Source of the DNA: Nonomuraea zeae
Lineage (GTDB): Bacteria; Actinomycetota; Actinomycetes; Streptosporangiales; Streptosporangiaceae
Length of the DNA: 64,000 bases
Direction of reading: 5' to 3'
Assembly (NCBI RefSeq): GCF_005889725.1
Contig: NZ_VCKX01000033.1
Span: forward strand, 1 to 64,000
How positions within the stretch are numbered: the stretch's first letter is position 1; each line of letters starts with the position of its first letter. Under the pieces are notes generated by a model. That model did no database searches. It worked only from the letters and a program-made list of their open reading frames with translations, and had not been told where the DNA came from. The translations under genes were made by a program, and so were the position numbers. Shown here in pieces: positions 16,420 through 25,757 of this stretch.

Positions 16420-17670
16420 TCAGAACGAAGGGACGGGGACGGGGGCCTCGATCGGCCGGTCGCCCAGCGCCACGGCGCCGGGCCCGCGCCGGGCGCTCCT
16501 GGCCAGCAGCCAGTAGTTGACCGCGATCAGCACCGCGAACACCGTGACGAACGCCGCCAGGGAGAAGCGCATCTGCGCCCCGCTCACAGGTGACATCGCG
16601 TCGGCCGTGGTCAGCAGCCCGTACACGGCCCAGGGCTGGCGGCCCATCTCGCGGAAGATCCAGCCGGCGATCATGGTCAGGAAGGGGACGGGAATCATGA
16701 TCGTCAGCAGCCAGTGCCACAGCCTGAACCCGCGTACGACCGGCCGGAAGGACATCAGCAGGCAGCTCAGCCCGGCCACGATCATCAGCACCGCGAACAG
16801 CGTGAGCATCGTGAGGGCGCCCGCCTGCACCCAGCCCACGGACGGCAGCCAGTCGCCGGGACCGTGCCGCTCGACCATCGCCGCCTGGGCCTCGGCCAGC
16901 CGGTCCGCGGATCCGACCCAGGCCGCGACCTTGGTCGGCTGCAGGGTCTGGAACCCGATCCCGCCGAACGTCGCGGTGAAGAACACCGCCGGCAGCGCCA
17001 CGCCGATCCCGATGCGCAGCGACTTGCGGAAGAATTCCTGCTCGGCGGTGCGCCTGCGCAGGTGGTACGCGCTCACCCCGGCCATGAAGAACCCGCCGAC
17101 GACCAGCGCGCCGCCCATGATGTGCCAGAACGCCACCTGCGCGGCCGGATTGGCCACCATCGCGCCGAGATCCGCCAGCCGCAGCACGCCGCCGTCGACC
17201 ACGTGACCCACGGGGTTCTGCAGGAAGCCGTTCGCCACCATGATCCAGAACGCCGACGCGTAGGCCGTCAGCGTCACGATCCAGATCAGCGCCAGGTGGG
17301 CCCACCGGTTCAGCTTGTTCCAGCCGAAGATCCACAGGCCCAGGAACGTGGACTCCACGAAGAACGCCACCAGCGTCTCGATCGCCAGCGCCGAGCCGAA
17401 GACGTTGCCCGCGTACTCGGTCAGGCCGCTCCACGAGAGCCCGAGCTGGAACTCCATCACGAGCCCGGTGACGATGCCCATGGCGTAGTTGATGATGTAG
17501 AGCTGGCCCCAGAACCGGGTCATCCGCTGGTGCACCGGGCTCCGGCCGAACGTCGCCCTGGTCTGGATGACGGCCACCAGGGTCGCCAGGCCCAGGGTCA
17601 GCGCGACGAAGAGGAAGTGCGCGCCCGCGGTGAGGGCGAACTGCAGGCGGGCGAGCTCCACGGTTTCCAT
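16420..17670 (-). CDS. cydA: Cytochrome bd oxidase subunit I
   Basis: 416 aa from the ATG at 17670 (METVELARLQFALTAG), the normal family start; an upstream ATG adds four residues. About nine membrane segments. Conserved marks: His in AGAHFLFVALTLG (haem ligand in the family), FFVESTFLGLW, FWHIMGGA, LQPTKVAA and FREMGRQPW with the quinol-site GRQPW. The stretch between the GRQPW helix and the preceding helices is short, so this is a short-Q-loop protein like cyanide-insensitive oxidases. It is the first gene of a cydAB pair. The diverging two-component genes end just upstream but read the same way. Confidence 0.9.
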   Translation of the reverse strand: METVELARLQFALTAGAHFLFVALTLGLATLVAVIQTRATFGRSPVHQRMTRFWGQLYIINYAMGIVTGLVMEFQLGLSWSGLTEYAGNVFGSALAIETLVAFFVESTFLGLWIFGWNKLNRWAHLALIWIVTLTAYASAFWIMVANGFLQNPVGHVVDGGVLRLADLGAMVANPAAQVAFWHIMGGALVVGGFFMAGVSAYHLRRRTAEQEFFRKSLRIGIGVALPAVFFTATFGGIGFQTLQPTKVAAWVGSADRLAEAQAAMVERHGPGDWLPSVGWVQAGALTMLTLFAVLMIVAGLSCLLMSFRPVVRGFRLWHWLLTIMIPVPFLTMIAGWIFREMGRQPWAVYGLLTTADAMSPVSGAQMRFSLAAFVTVFAVLIAVNYWLLARSARRGPGAVALGDRPIEAPVPVPSF

Positions 17671-17767
17671 GCTTGAGAGCATCCGGGTACGGCTTCGCCC
17701 GCCGCGTCATGCCCGGGCGGGCACCTGGCGTACATCCCGGGTCGCAAGGGGCGGCCCGCCGTACATC

Positions 17768-18436
17768 TCAGGGTGTAAGCCAGCCTGGCGTGATCATGCC
17801 GGCCTCGTACGCGATCACCACCAGCTGCGCCCTGTCGCGCACGGACAGCTTCGTCATGATCCGGCTCACGTGCGTCTTCGCCGTGGCCGGGCTGAGCACG
17901 AGCCGGGCCGCGATCTCGTCGTTCGACAGGCCGCTCGCGACCAGCGCCATGACCTCGCGCTCGCGTTCGGTGAGCGCGTTCAGCTCGGGGCCGGGCTCGG
18001 GGCGCTTGACCCGGCCGGCGAACTCCGCGATGAGCCGCCGGGTGATCGCCGGCGCTATCAGCGCGTCGCCCCTGGCCACGACCCTGACCGCGTGGATCAG
18101 CTCGGCGGGCTCGGTGTCCTTGACCAGGAAGCCGCCCGCGCCGGCGCGCAGGGCGCCGTAGACGTAGTCGTCCAGGTCGAACGTGGTCAGGATGATCACC
18201 CTGACCTCGGCGAGGCGCGGGTCGCCGGCGATCTGGCGGGTGGCCTCCAAGCCGTCGAGCTCCGGCATGCGGATGTCCATGAGCACCACGTCGGGCCGCA
18301 GCTCGCGGGCCTTGGCTACGGCCACCGCGCCGTTGGGCGCCTCGCCGACGACCTCGATGTCGTCCTCGTCGCTCAGGATGGACCGGAACCCGGCCCGTAC
18401 CAGGGTCTGGTCGTCGGCGAGCAGTACGCGGATCAT
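17768..18436 (-). CDS. NarL/LuxR-family response regulator
   Basis: 222 aa. The receiver domain (1-120) has the acidic pair DD at 8-9, the phosphoacceptor Asp in VVLMDIRMPE and Lys in FLVKDTEP. The C-terminal LuxR HTH (about 150-215) reads LTEREREVMALVASGLSNDE, then IAARLVLSPATAKTHVSRIM. Its ATG overlaps the kinase stop (ATGA), so the two are one operon. It lies upstream of cydAB on the same strand with 98 bases between, so control of cydAB is possible but not shown. Confidence 0.93.
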   Translation of the reverse strand: MIRVLLADDQTLVRAGFRSILSDEDDIEVVGEAPNGAVAVAKARELRPDVVLMDIRMPELDGLEATRQIAGDPRLAEVRVIILTTFDLDDYVYGALRAGAGGFLVKDTEPAELIHAVRVVARGDALIAPAITRRLIAEFAGRVKRPEPGPELNALTEREREVMALVASGLSNDEIAARLVLSPATAKTHVSRIMTKLSVRDRAQLVVIAYEAGMITPGWLTP

Positions 18437-19557
18437 CGAGCTCCGTTCAGCGGCAGTCGGGCGGTGACGCGGAAGCCGCCTTCGGGGCGCGGGCCGGCCT
18501 CCAGGGTGCCGCCGAGCGCGGTGGCGCGCTCGCGCATGCCCTGCAGGCCGAAGCCGGTGCCGCCGTCGTACGTGGCACCGGGTCCCTCATCTTCCACGGA
18601 GATCAGGATATTTCCCGACGTGTTGGTGATGGTGAGCGTGGCCTGGGTCGTGCCCGAATGGCGGGAGACGTTCTTGAGCGACTCCATGACGATGCGGGTG
18701 GCGGCCAGGTCCACCTCGGTCGGCACGGCGTCCAGGGGCCCGGACAGCTCCGTACGCACCTCCAGCCCCGACGCCGCGACCAGCTCGGTCACCCGCGCCA
18801 GGCTGGCGGCGGGAGCGGTCGGCGCGTCCTCGTCCACCTGGCGCAGCACGCCCAGCGTGGTCCGCAGCTCGCGCAGCGTCTCCTTGCTGGTGTCCTTGAT
18901 CGTCCTCAGCGCCGCCTCGGCGTCCTCGGGCCGCTTCTTCAGCCCGTGCAGCGCCGCGGCGGCCTGCACGTTGATCATGGAGATGTTGTGGCCGAGCACG
19001 TCGTGCAGCTCTCTGGCGATCCGCAGGCGCTCCTCGCTCTCCCTGCGCCTGGCCTCCTCCTCCTTGCTGTGCTCGGCGTCGTGCGCGCGCCGCTGGGCCT
19101 CCAGCAGGTAGGCGCGGCGGTTGCGGGTGACACCGCCGAACGCGATGGCCGCGACCACCCAGCCGGCGATCATCATGAACATGCTGTCGTCCACGTGCCT
19201 GACCCCGCCGGCCTCGCCGAACCCCATGGCCAGCAGCAGGGCCGCTCCCGTGGCGATGGCCGCGGTGAGGTGCCCCTTGTCGGCGGCGGTGTAGAGGGCG
19301 ACGAACGGCAGCACGATGAGCGGCCCGTCGAGACCGGCCCACGGGTAGTAGGCGGTGACCGACGCGGCCACGACGACCAGCGCGGCGATGGGATGGCGCT
19401 GCCGCAACAGCAGCCCGCAGGAGGCCACGACCGGGAGGATCAGGTCCAGCGCGTTCGGGTTCCTGCCCGTCCTGAACATGAAGGTGAGCAGCGTGGCGAT
19501 GAGCACGGCGGCGATCACCACGAGTGACGCGATCGTGCTCTTCGAGGGCCTCCGCAT
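18433..19557 (-). CDS. Histidine kinase of NarX/DesK type (HisKA_3)
   Basis: 374 aa from ATG 19557, preferred over 19608 because GGGGG lies just upstream and the first helix follows. Five to six hydrophobic segments (10-160) form the sensor; there is no periplasmic domain. Coiled coil about 160-195. H-box RELHDVLGHNISMINVQAA with phospho-His, then the N-box (ESLKNVSRHSG) and ATP lid (DEGPG, GFGLQGMRERA). Partner is the overlapping response regulator. Such membrane-buried sensors often perceive envelope or lipid state; a fatty-acid desaturase lies nearby on the same strand but behind a separate gene. Confidence 0.92.
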   Translation of the reverse strand: MRRPSKSTIASLVVIAAVLIATLLTFMFRTGRNPNALDLILPVVASCGLLLRQRHPIAALVVVAASVTAYYPWAGLDGPLIVLPFVALYTAADKGHLTAAIATGAALLLAMGFGEAGGVRHVDDSMFMMIAGWVVAAIAFGGVTRNRRAYLLEAQRRAHDAEHSKEEEARRRESEERLRIARELHDVLGHNISMINVQAAAALHGLKKRPEDAEAALRTIKDTSKETLRELRTTLGVLRQVDEDAPTAPAASLARVTELVAASGLEVRTELSGPLDAVPTEVDLAATRIVMESLKNVSRHSGTTQATLTITNTSGNILISVEDEGPGATYDGGTGFGLQGMRERATALGGTLEAGPRPEGGFRVTARLPLNGAR

Positions 19558-19625
19558 GCCCCCATTCTGTACGTCTGCGCATATGGCCGGGTAATCGGCG
19601 GTCCGCATGTGGGTAGAGCCCGTGA

Positions 19626-19841
19626 ATGAGCACTAAGGACGAACTACAGCAGGTCGAAGCAGACCTGAAGCGGTTGAGAGCGGAAAACAGGGAGATTCGC
19701 GACCAGGTCGGGGAGATCGGCGCGACCGACCAGGTGGAGATCTCAGCCATGATCAGCCAGGCGGACGAGCAGGAGGAGCTGATCGCCGACCTCGAACGCC
19801 GCCGGGACGCCCTGCGTCAGCGATTGGAAGGCGAGGGGTGA
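19626..19841 (+). CDS. Small coiled-coil protein
   Basis: 71 aa, almost entirely charged heptads (VEADLKRLRAENREIRDQVG, then EELIADLERRRDALRQRLEG). It is highly acidic and basic with no hydrophobic segment, so a soluble helical coiled coil is expected. It is divergent from the histidine kinase with 68 bases between. The reading frame uses normal actinomycete codons and is closed by a hairpin. Function not recognised. Confidence 0.75.
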   Translation: MSTKDELQQVEADLKRLRAENREIRDQVGEIGATDQVEISAMISQADEQEELIADLERRRDALRQRLEGEG

Positions 19842-19861
19842 GGGGGCGCACGGGCGCCCCC
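19842..19861. terminator. GC-rich hairpin after the coiled-coil gene
   Basis: GGGGGCGC (19842-19849) pairs with GCGCCCCC (19854-19861) around a 4-base loop, directly after the stop of the small coiled-coil gene and before the converging desaturase stop. Confidence 0.7.
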
Positions 19862-19896
19862 CGGTCATGTGGGGGGATTCAGCGTGGTCCGGGTGC

Positions 19897-20910
19897 TCAG
19901 CGGAGGTCGGCGCCGACCTCGTGCAGATGCCGCAGCGCTTGGCCGTACGACTCGATCAGCCCGGTCTGCAGGTAGCTGACGCCGATCTCCGCGCAGTACT
20001 TCTCGACCATGGGCTGGGCCTTGCGCAGGTTCGGGGCCGGCATGTTGGGGAACAGGTGGTGCTCGATCTGGTAGTTGAGCTGGCCGAGCGCCACGTCGGT
20101 GAGCCAGCCGCCCCTGACGTTGCGAGAGGTCAGCACCTGCTTGCGCAAGAAGTCGAGCTTGTCCTCCTTGGTCAGCACGGGCATGCCCTTGTGGTTGGGC
20201 GCGAACGAGCATCCGAGATAGATCCCGAACAGCCCCTGGTGGATGACCAGGAACAGCAGCGCCTTGCCGACCGGCAGGATGGTGAAGACCAGGCCGAGGT
20301 AGAGCGCGAAATGCACGAGCAGCAGCGTCAGCTCCAGGCCGCGCCGCTTGGCCGAGGGCTGGAACAGGGATTTGACGCTGGCCACGTGGAGATGCCAGGC
20401 CTCCAGCGTGAGCAGCGGAAAAAACCAGAACGCCTGATACTTGGCGAAAAATCGCGGGATGCCGGTGCTGCGGGCCACCTGGTCCTCCGACCAGACGATC
20501 ACCGCCGGCGAGACGTCGGGGTCGTGATCCTCATGGTTCGGGTTGGCGTGGTGGCGGTTGTGCTTGGCGGTCCACCATCCCCACCCGAGCCCGACGCCGA
20601 GATTGCCGATCAGCAGGCCCGCGATGTCGCTCGGCCGCCGGGTCCGGAAGACCTGGCGGTGGCCGAGATCGTGGGCCACGAACCCCAATTGCGTGAAGAC
20701 CACGGCCATGGCGACCGCGACCAGCATCTGCAGCCACGAGTCGCCCAGCCAGACGAACAGGGTCCAGCCGGCCGCGTACAGGGCCACGACGATGGTCAGT
20801 CTCACTGCGTAATAAAAGGGACGCCGGTCTAGGAGTCCGGCGTCCGTGATCTTTCGGGCTAGTTGGGCGAAATCGCTGCCCCTGGTGTCGAGCGAGCCAG
20901 GACTGGCCAC
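19897..20910 (-). CDS. Membrane fatty-acid (acyl-CoA/acyl-lipid) desaturase
   Basis: 337 aa from GTG 20910, chosen because GAGGAG lies 4-5 bases upstream; the GTG at 20922 is inside that site. The three histidine boxes of di-iron desaturases are present: HDLGH, HNRHH and the variant QLNYQIEHHLFP, the last typical of the front-end or DesA3/linoleoyl-type group. Four membrane helices are visible (around 40-85 and 190-235). It would introduce a cis double bond in membrane acyl chains with O2 and a ferredoxin or reductase partner, which is not encoded next to it. Confidence 0.92.
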   Translation of the reverse strand: MASPGSLDTRGSDFAQLARKITDAGLLDRRPFYYAVRLTIVVALYAAGWTLFVWLGDSWLQMLVAVAMAVVFTQLGFVAHDLGHRQVFRTRRPSDIAGLLIGNLGVGLGWGWWTAKHNRHHANPNHEDHDPDVSPAVIVWSEDQVARSTGIPRFFAKYQAFWFFPLLTLEAWHLHVASVKSLFQPSAKRRGLELTLLLVHFALYLGLVFTILPVGKALLFLVIHQGLFGIYLGCSFAPNHKGMPVLTKEDKLDFLRKQVLTSRNVRGGWLTDVALGQLNYQIEHHLFPNMPAPNLRKAQPMVEKYCAEIGVSYLQTGLIESYGQALRHLHEVGADLR

Positions 20911-21001
20911 AGGTCTCCTCACTTCACGATGAAGGTAGCCCTAACCTTGGCGCATCCGAGGCAAAACGAAAAGATTCCACGGCGCACAAGTCGCCGATCG
21001 T

Positions 21002-21898
21002 ATGGTGGCCGGTGTGATTTACACGCAGACGCCCCTGACCTCGGCAATCCGTGAGGCGGTGGCTTCGACCTGGGGCGTCACCGGAGACGGCGAGCGGCTG
21101 CACGGCGGCGAGGAATCGGCGGCCTACCGCCTCGGCGGCCACGTCGTCCGCGTCGGCCCGGTGGGGCGCCCCGCGGCCGAGTCGGAGTGGTGCCACGCGA
21201 TCGCCCACCACGCCGCCGCAGGGCTGCCGGAGGCCGTCGCGCCGCTGCGGGCGCCCGGCGGCACCACGGTCGTGACGGTGGAGGGCCGCCCGATCTCCTG
21301 CTGGCCGTACGTCGAAGGGTCCTGGCCGGACTCCGACGTGCCCGAGCAGCGCGCGGCGGGCGCACGCCTGCTGGCCGGCCTGCACGAGGCCCTGGTCAGG
21401 TGCCGGCCGGGCCCGCGCCCGGCGATCGCCTTCCAGGAGCACGGCCTGTACGGCGACCCGCCCGGCGACGCCGCCGAGCTCGCCGACCCCGAGCTGGACC
21501 GCTGGCTGGCCGCCTTCCACGCCACGCACCCGGTGCGCCACCCGCTGCACGGCGACTTCTACACCGGCAACACCCTGGCCAGAGACGGCAGGATCGTGGC
21601 GGTGCTCGACTGGGACGAGACCTTCGTCGGCGCCCCGGAGATCGAGCTGGCCGCGGCGGCGCTGGAGTGGGGCGACGACGAGCTCGGGCCCAGCAACGAG
21701 TTCGTCACCGCCTACCACGAGGCGGGCGGCACGGCGGGCCACCTCGACGAGGAGTCGCTGGTCCAGCTCGTCCGGCACAAGCTGCGCAGGGAGTACGCCT
21801 ACTTCCGCAAGGCCGTCAGGGCCGGGGTCCGGCACGACGCCGAAGACCTCGAATACCACCGGGCCAGGACCGAGCTCTTCCACCGCCTGCGCCCCTGA
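21002..21898 (+). CDS. APH-family phosphotransferase
   Basis: 298 aa. The aminoglycoside phosphotransferase/choline kinase fold is shown by HGDFYTGNTLA (catalytic Asp of the Brenner motif) and VLDWDETFVGAPEIELA (metal-binding Asp). The N-lobe GGEESAAYRLGGHVVRVGP replaces the usual nucleotide loop. The substrate is open: such proteins phosphorylate antibiotics, sugars or amines. GTG 21014 (VIYTQ) is an alternative start. It stands alone, reading toward the SARP regulator whose stop is 3 bases away. Confidence 0.85.
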   Translation: MVAGVIYTQTPLTSAIREAVASTWGVTGDGERLHGGEESAAYRLGGHVVRVGPVGRPAAESEWCHAIAHHAAAGLPEAVAPLRAPGGTTVVTVEGRPISCWPYVEGSWPDSDVPEQRAAGARLLAGLHEALVRCRPGPRPAIAFQEHGLYGDPPGDAAELADPELDRWLAAFHATHPVRHPLHGDFYTGNTLARDGRIVAVLDWDETFVGAPEIELAAAALEWGDDELGPSNEFVTAYHEAGGTAGHLDEESLVQLVRHKLRREYAYFRKAVRAGVRHDAEDLEYHRARTELFHRLRP

Positions 21899-21901
21899 CC
21901 G

Positions 21902-24835
21902 TCAGGCGGCCGTGACCGGGCCCAGCGCGTACGTCTCGGGGTCCGGCATCGCCGCGCCCCGCGCGAGCGCGGCGCGGTAGGCGTCCGGGCCCAGGGCGGC
22001 CAGGCACCGCCGCTCCAGCTCGCCGACGAAGGGGTCGGCGGACCCGGCGATCCCGCGCAACGCCCGTGCCGCGCCGACCAGCTCGGCCGCGACCACCGGC
22101 GCCAGATGCCCGGCCACGCCTTCGAGCACGGTCGCCCGCGCGGTCCGGTCGGAGCAGCCGGCCATCAGCTCCAGGGCCGCGCGCAGCGGCCCGCCCGGCT
22201 CGTCGCTCACCCGGGCCAGCTCGACGTTCATGAACGCCCTGAACTGGGCGGGCACGTCGATGTCGAACGCCAGCGCCGCCCCGAGCAGCCGCGCCGCCTC
22301 GACGGGGTCGCCGCTCCGCCGGGCCAGCTCGGCCTGCGCGTGCATGACCCGCGCGACCATCGTCTGGTCGTCGGAGCGCACGGCCGCCGCCCAGGCCTGC
22401 TCCAGCGCCTCGGCGGCCCCGGCGTGGTCGCCCGCCCGGCTCTTGAGCTGCCCCACCCGCAGCAGGAACGTCATGGGCCCCAGCGGGGTGTCGAGCCCGG
22501 ACAGCTCGGCCGCGAGCCGCTCCGGCTCCTCGGCCAGCGCGACGGCGGCGCGGAAGTCCCCGCGGTTCTCCGCCACGAGGGAGAGCCAGTAGAGCCCCGC
22601 CCACTGCCCCCACCGGTCACCGGTGGCCCTGAACCCGGCCAGCGCCGGCTCCAGCAGGTCCTCGGCCCCCGCCACCGCGCCGTACTCGAACCTGACGATG
22701 CCCCCGACCAGCAACGCCGCCGACCTGGTCCAGAGATCGGGATGATCGCGCAGCCGCGCCACGCACCGCTCCGTCATCCGCACCACGTCGTCGGGCGGCC
22801 CGATCGAGCCGCCCAGGGCCCAGGCGTTGAGCGCGGCCGGATGGTCGGACTCGCGCAGCGCCTCGTTCGGCCCGGCGCCCAGGAGCACCTGGCAGAGCCC
22901 GTAGGCCAGCTCTCGCCCCGGCGGGGCCGTGTCGCCCACCCTGCGCAGCACCGAGGCGGCCTGCTCGCTCATCTCACGCTGACGGCCGCGCATGATCCAG
23001 GGCCAGATCCTGGGCAGGAGGGTCCTGAGCGGGTCGTCGGAGTGCCGCAGCGCCGCGTCCAGGTTGCCCTGCTCGGCGTCCAGCATCGCCAGCCAGGCGA
23101 GCTGCGCGCCGGTCCGCAGGTGCGGCTCGGCGGCCTCGGCCAGCTCGGTGTAGTAGCGGGCGTGCGCCTGGCGCAGGCCGGGGAGGTCGGCGGCGGCGTA
23201 CTGCCTGATGGTCTCCAGCATCGCGTAGCGGTCGCCGGTGACCGAGATGAGGGACTTGTCCACCAGCGAGGAGAGCAGGTCGAGGTCGCCGCCGCACACC
23301 TGGGAGATGGCCGCGTACGTGGCCCCGCCCGAGAACACCGTCAGCCCGCGCAGCAGCTCGCGCTCGCGCTCGGACAGCAGGTTCCAGCTCCAGTCGATGA
23401 CCGCGCGCAGCGTGCGGTGCCGTGGCTCCGACGTGCGCCCGCCGCGGAAGGCCAGCCGGTCGCCGAGCTGCTCGACCAGCACGGACACCGGCATCGTGCG
23501 CAACCGCGCGGCGGTCAGCTCGATGGCCAGCGGGATGCCGTCGAGCTCGCGGCAGATCCGCACCACCCGCTCCCGCTCCACCACCAGGTCGGGCGCGAGG
23601 TCCGGCCGGGCGGCGGTGGCCCGATCCGTGAAGAGCTCGGCCGCCGGGCCTTCGGGCAGCGGACGCACCGGGTGCAGGCTCTCGCCCGGTATGTCGAGCG
23701 GCTCCCTGCTGGTGGCGAGGATCCGCAGCCCGGGGATCTCGGACAGCAGCCACCGCGCCACCCGGGCGGCCTCCTCGATCACGTGCTCGCAGTTGTCCAG
23801 CACGATCAGCGGGGACGTGCCGCGCAGGGCGGTCACCAGGTCGGTCGCCCTGAGCGTGCTCTCCACCGCGGCCCGCACCTCGCCGTGGGTGGCGGAGGCC
23901 AGCTCGACCAGCCACACGCCGTCGGGCACGTCGAGCCCCGCGGCCACCTCGACCGCCAGCCGCGTCTTGCCCGCCCCGCCGAACCCGACCAGCGTCACCA
24001 GCCTGACCCCGCCGGGCCCGGTGGCGAGCAGGCCGCGGAGCCGCGAGATGTCCTCCGACCGGCCGACGAAGGTGGTCAGCCGGGCGGGCAGGTTCGTGCG
24101 CGGCGCCGGCTCCGTGTCCCGTAGTGCCGCCAGATGCGCTTCCCGCAGCTCGGGCCCGGGATCGACGCCCAGCTCCGCCACCAGCCCCGCCTTGACCCGC
24201 TCGAAGACCTCCAGCGCCTCGCCGCGCCGGCCCTGCGCGACCAGCGCCCGCATCAGCAGCGCGTGGAACTGCTCCCGCGACGGATGCGCCGCGGTCAGCT
24301 CCTCCAACTCGGCCACCAGCCCGGCCGGCGTGGCCGGTCCGGGCGCTCCGGGCGGCCCGGTGCGCCCGGTGTGCGGGCTCGCCTCGTGGGCGGCGAGGTC
24401 GGCCGCGATCCTGGTGGCCAGCGCGGTGAGCCTCAGCTCCGCCAGCCGCGCGGCGGGGGCGGCGGCGAAGGGCAGGTCGGCGGCGTCCGCCAGCGCCGGG
24501 CCGCGCCACAGCGCCAGGGCCCGGCGCACGTCACCGTCCCGCACCAGCCGCTCGAACGCCCACCCGTCCACGTCGCCCGGCGGCACGTCGAGCAGGTATC
24601 CGGCCGGATGCGACCCGATCACCCCGGGCGCCTCCCTGCGGGCCCTGGACACCAGCGACTGCAACGCGGCCATCGGATGGGCGGGCGGCTCGTCCGGCCA
24701 GAGGTCGTCGATCAGCCGATCTGCGGTCACCACGCGCCCGGGATCGAGGGCCAGGCGCACCAGCAGCGCCCGCACCCGGGCCCCGCCGATCGCGGCCCCG
24801 CTCACCTGCAGCGGCCCCAGAATCCCGACCCGCAT
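21902..24835 (-). CDS. SARP/AfsR-type regulator with NB-ARC ATPase
   Basis: 977 aa from ATG 24835, chosen because GGAGGG lies just upstream and MRVGILGPLQV is the usual beginning; the GTG 20 codons earlier lacks a site. Domain order: winged-helix DNA-binding domain (about 1-85), bacterial transcriptional activator domain (BTAD, 88-235), NB-ARC/STAND ATPase (Walker A GFGGAGKT at 284-291, LIVLDNCEH), then a long helical TPR-like C-terminus (about 590-960). This is the AfsR layout, a pathway or global activator of secondary metabolism that responds to ATP and phosphorylation in known cases. The nearest biosynthetic cluster here is at the left edge, 20 kb away. Confidence 0.93.
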   Translation of the reverse strand: MRVGILGPLQVSGAAIGGARVRALLVRLALDPGRVVTADRLIDDLWPDEPPAHPMAALQSLVSRARREAPGVIGSHPAGYLLDVPPGDVDGWAFERLVRDGDVRRALALWRGPALADAADLPFAAAPAARLAELRLTALATRIAADLAAHEASPHTGRTGPPGAPGPATPAGLVAELEELTAAHPSREQFHALLMRALVAQGRRGEALEVFERVKAGLVAELGVDPGPELREAHLAALRDTEPAPRTNLPARLTTFVGRSEDISRLRGLLATGPGGVRLVTLVGFGGAGKTRLAVEVAAGLDVPDGVWLVELASATHGEVRAAVESTLRATDLVTALRGTSPLIVLDNCEHVIEEAARVARWLLSEIPGLRILATSREPLDIPGESLHPVRPLPEGPAAELFTDRATAARPDLAPDLVVERERVVRICRELDGIPLAIELTAARLRTMPVSVLVEQLGDRLAFRGGRTSEPRHRTLRAVIDWSWNLLSERERELLRGLTVFSGGATYAAISQVCGGDLDLLSSLVDKSLISVTGDRYAMLETIRQYAAADLPGLRQAHARYYTELAEAAEPHLRTGAQLAWLAMLDAEQGNLDAALRHSDDPLRTLLPRIWPWIMRGRQREMSEQAASVLRRVGDTAPPGRELAYGLCQVLLGAGPNEALRESDHPAALNAWALGGSIGPPDDVVRMTERCVARLRDHPDLWTRSAALLVGGIVRFEYGAVAGAEDLLEPALAGFRATGDRWGQWAGLYWLSLVAENRGDFRAAVALAEEPERLAAELSGLDTPLGPMTFLLRVGQLKSRAGDHAGAAEALEQAWAAAVRSDDQTMVARVMHAQAELARRSGDPVEAARLLGAALAFDIDVPAQFRAFMNVELARVSDEPGGPLRAALELMAGCSDRTARATVLEGVAGHLAPVVAAELVGAARALRGIAGSADPFVGELERRCLAALGPDAYRAALARGAAMPDPETYALGPVTAA

Positions 24836-24924
24836 CCACCCTCCACGATCGCGCGCCGCCTCCACAGTACGCACCTCGCGACCCCGGACCGCCATCGGAG
24901 CAGCCGCTCGCCGGGCACCCGGCC

Positions 24925-25006
24925 GCCCCGCTCACGGGCCGAGACGCTCCCGCAGCAGATCCACGGCCCCGCTCACGGTCCGAGACGCTCCCGCAGCAGA
25001 TCCACG
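24925..25006. repeat. 41-bp tandem duplication of a gene end
   Basis: 24925-24965 and 24966-25006 are identical except for one base. The right copy codes the C-terminus of the ChaN-like gene including its stop (VDLLRERLGP); the left copy repeats the same sequence downstream of that stop. Confidence 0.9.
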
Positions 25007-25713
25007 GGCAGGTGCGGCACCGCCGCCTCGCTGAACTCCGGCAGCCCGACCACCAGGCTCTCGTCCTCCGCGACCCGCAACCCCGCCCCCGCGCAGTAGC
25101 CCCTGACGAAGCGCGGCTCGAAGTTGTACAAGCTCCCCGTCCCGTAGTCGATCCGCACGCTCTCCAGCGCCGGCCGCGCGCTGGCCAGGCACGCGCCCAT
25201 CGGCAGCCCCAGGTCGGTCGGGGAGGTCCTGGCATGGGCGTTGCCCGCGACGACGAGCATCGGCTCGGCGTGCACCTCCAGCAGCCGCCGTGCCATGTTC
25301 GCGTCCCGCTGCGACCAGTCCCCGGTGAACATCCCCCCGTCGAACAACGTGACCCGCACCCCCGCCATCGCCTTGAGCACCGCGAGGTGCCCGGCGGTCA
25401 CCCGCCCGTCGCCGAGCCACCACAGCGCATGATCGAGCTCGCCGCCCCGGGTGAGGTAGAGGTCGAGCTGCGGCGCGAGGTCCTCCGGCCACTCCAGGGC
25501 CAGGCTCCCGAGCTCCAGCACGCGCATGAGGCCGAGGACGACCAGCGGATTCTCCCTGATCCCGTGCACCTCGCCGAGCAGCAGCAGCCCGGACTCGTCG
25601 ATCGAGCGCCTGGCCCGTTCGAGCGCCGCCGCCGTCACGGTCAGCTCGAACCCGTCGGTATCGAACTCGGCCACGGCCCGCATCAGGCCGTCCATCGTGT
25701 CGATGCCTGGCAT
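24973..25713 (-). CDS. ChaN/Tiki-superfamily protein
   Basis: 246 aa. LLLLGEVHGIRENPL (about 43-57) and VVAGNAHARTS (about 157-167) match the GEVH/NxH motifs of the EreA/ChaN-like superfamily, which includes haem-binding lipoproteins, erythromycin esterases and Tiki proteases. There is no signal peptide or lipobox, so it is cytosolic, unlike ChaN. SLALEWPEDLAPQLD and FDGGMFTGDWSQRDANMARR also fit. Start could be the internal ATG seven residues in. The activity is not known; hydrolase is a guess from the shared fold. Confidence 0.75.
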   Translation of the reverse strand: MPGIDTMDGLMRAVAEFDTDGFELTVTAAALERARRSIDESGLLLLGEVHGIRENPLVVLGLMRVLELGSLALEWPEDLAPQLDLYLTRGGELDHALWWLGDGRVTAGHLAVLKAMAGVRVTLFDGGMFTGDWSQRDANMARRLLEVHAEPMLVVAGNAHARTSPTDLGLPMGACLASARPALESVRIDYGTGSLYNFEPRFVRGYCAGAGLRVAEDESLVVGLPEFSEAAVPHLPVDLLRERLGP

Positions 25714-25757
25714 GCCTCCACACTGTGCGCGCGGATCCGCCCGCGCAACAGGCGCGG

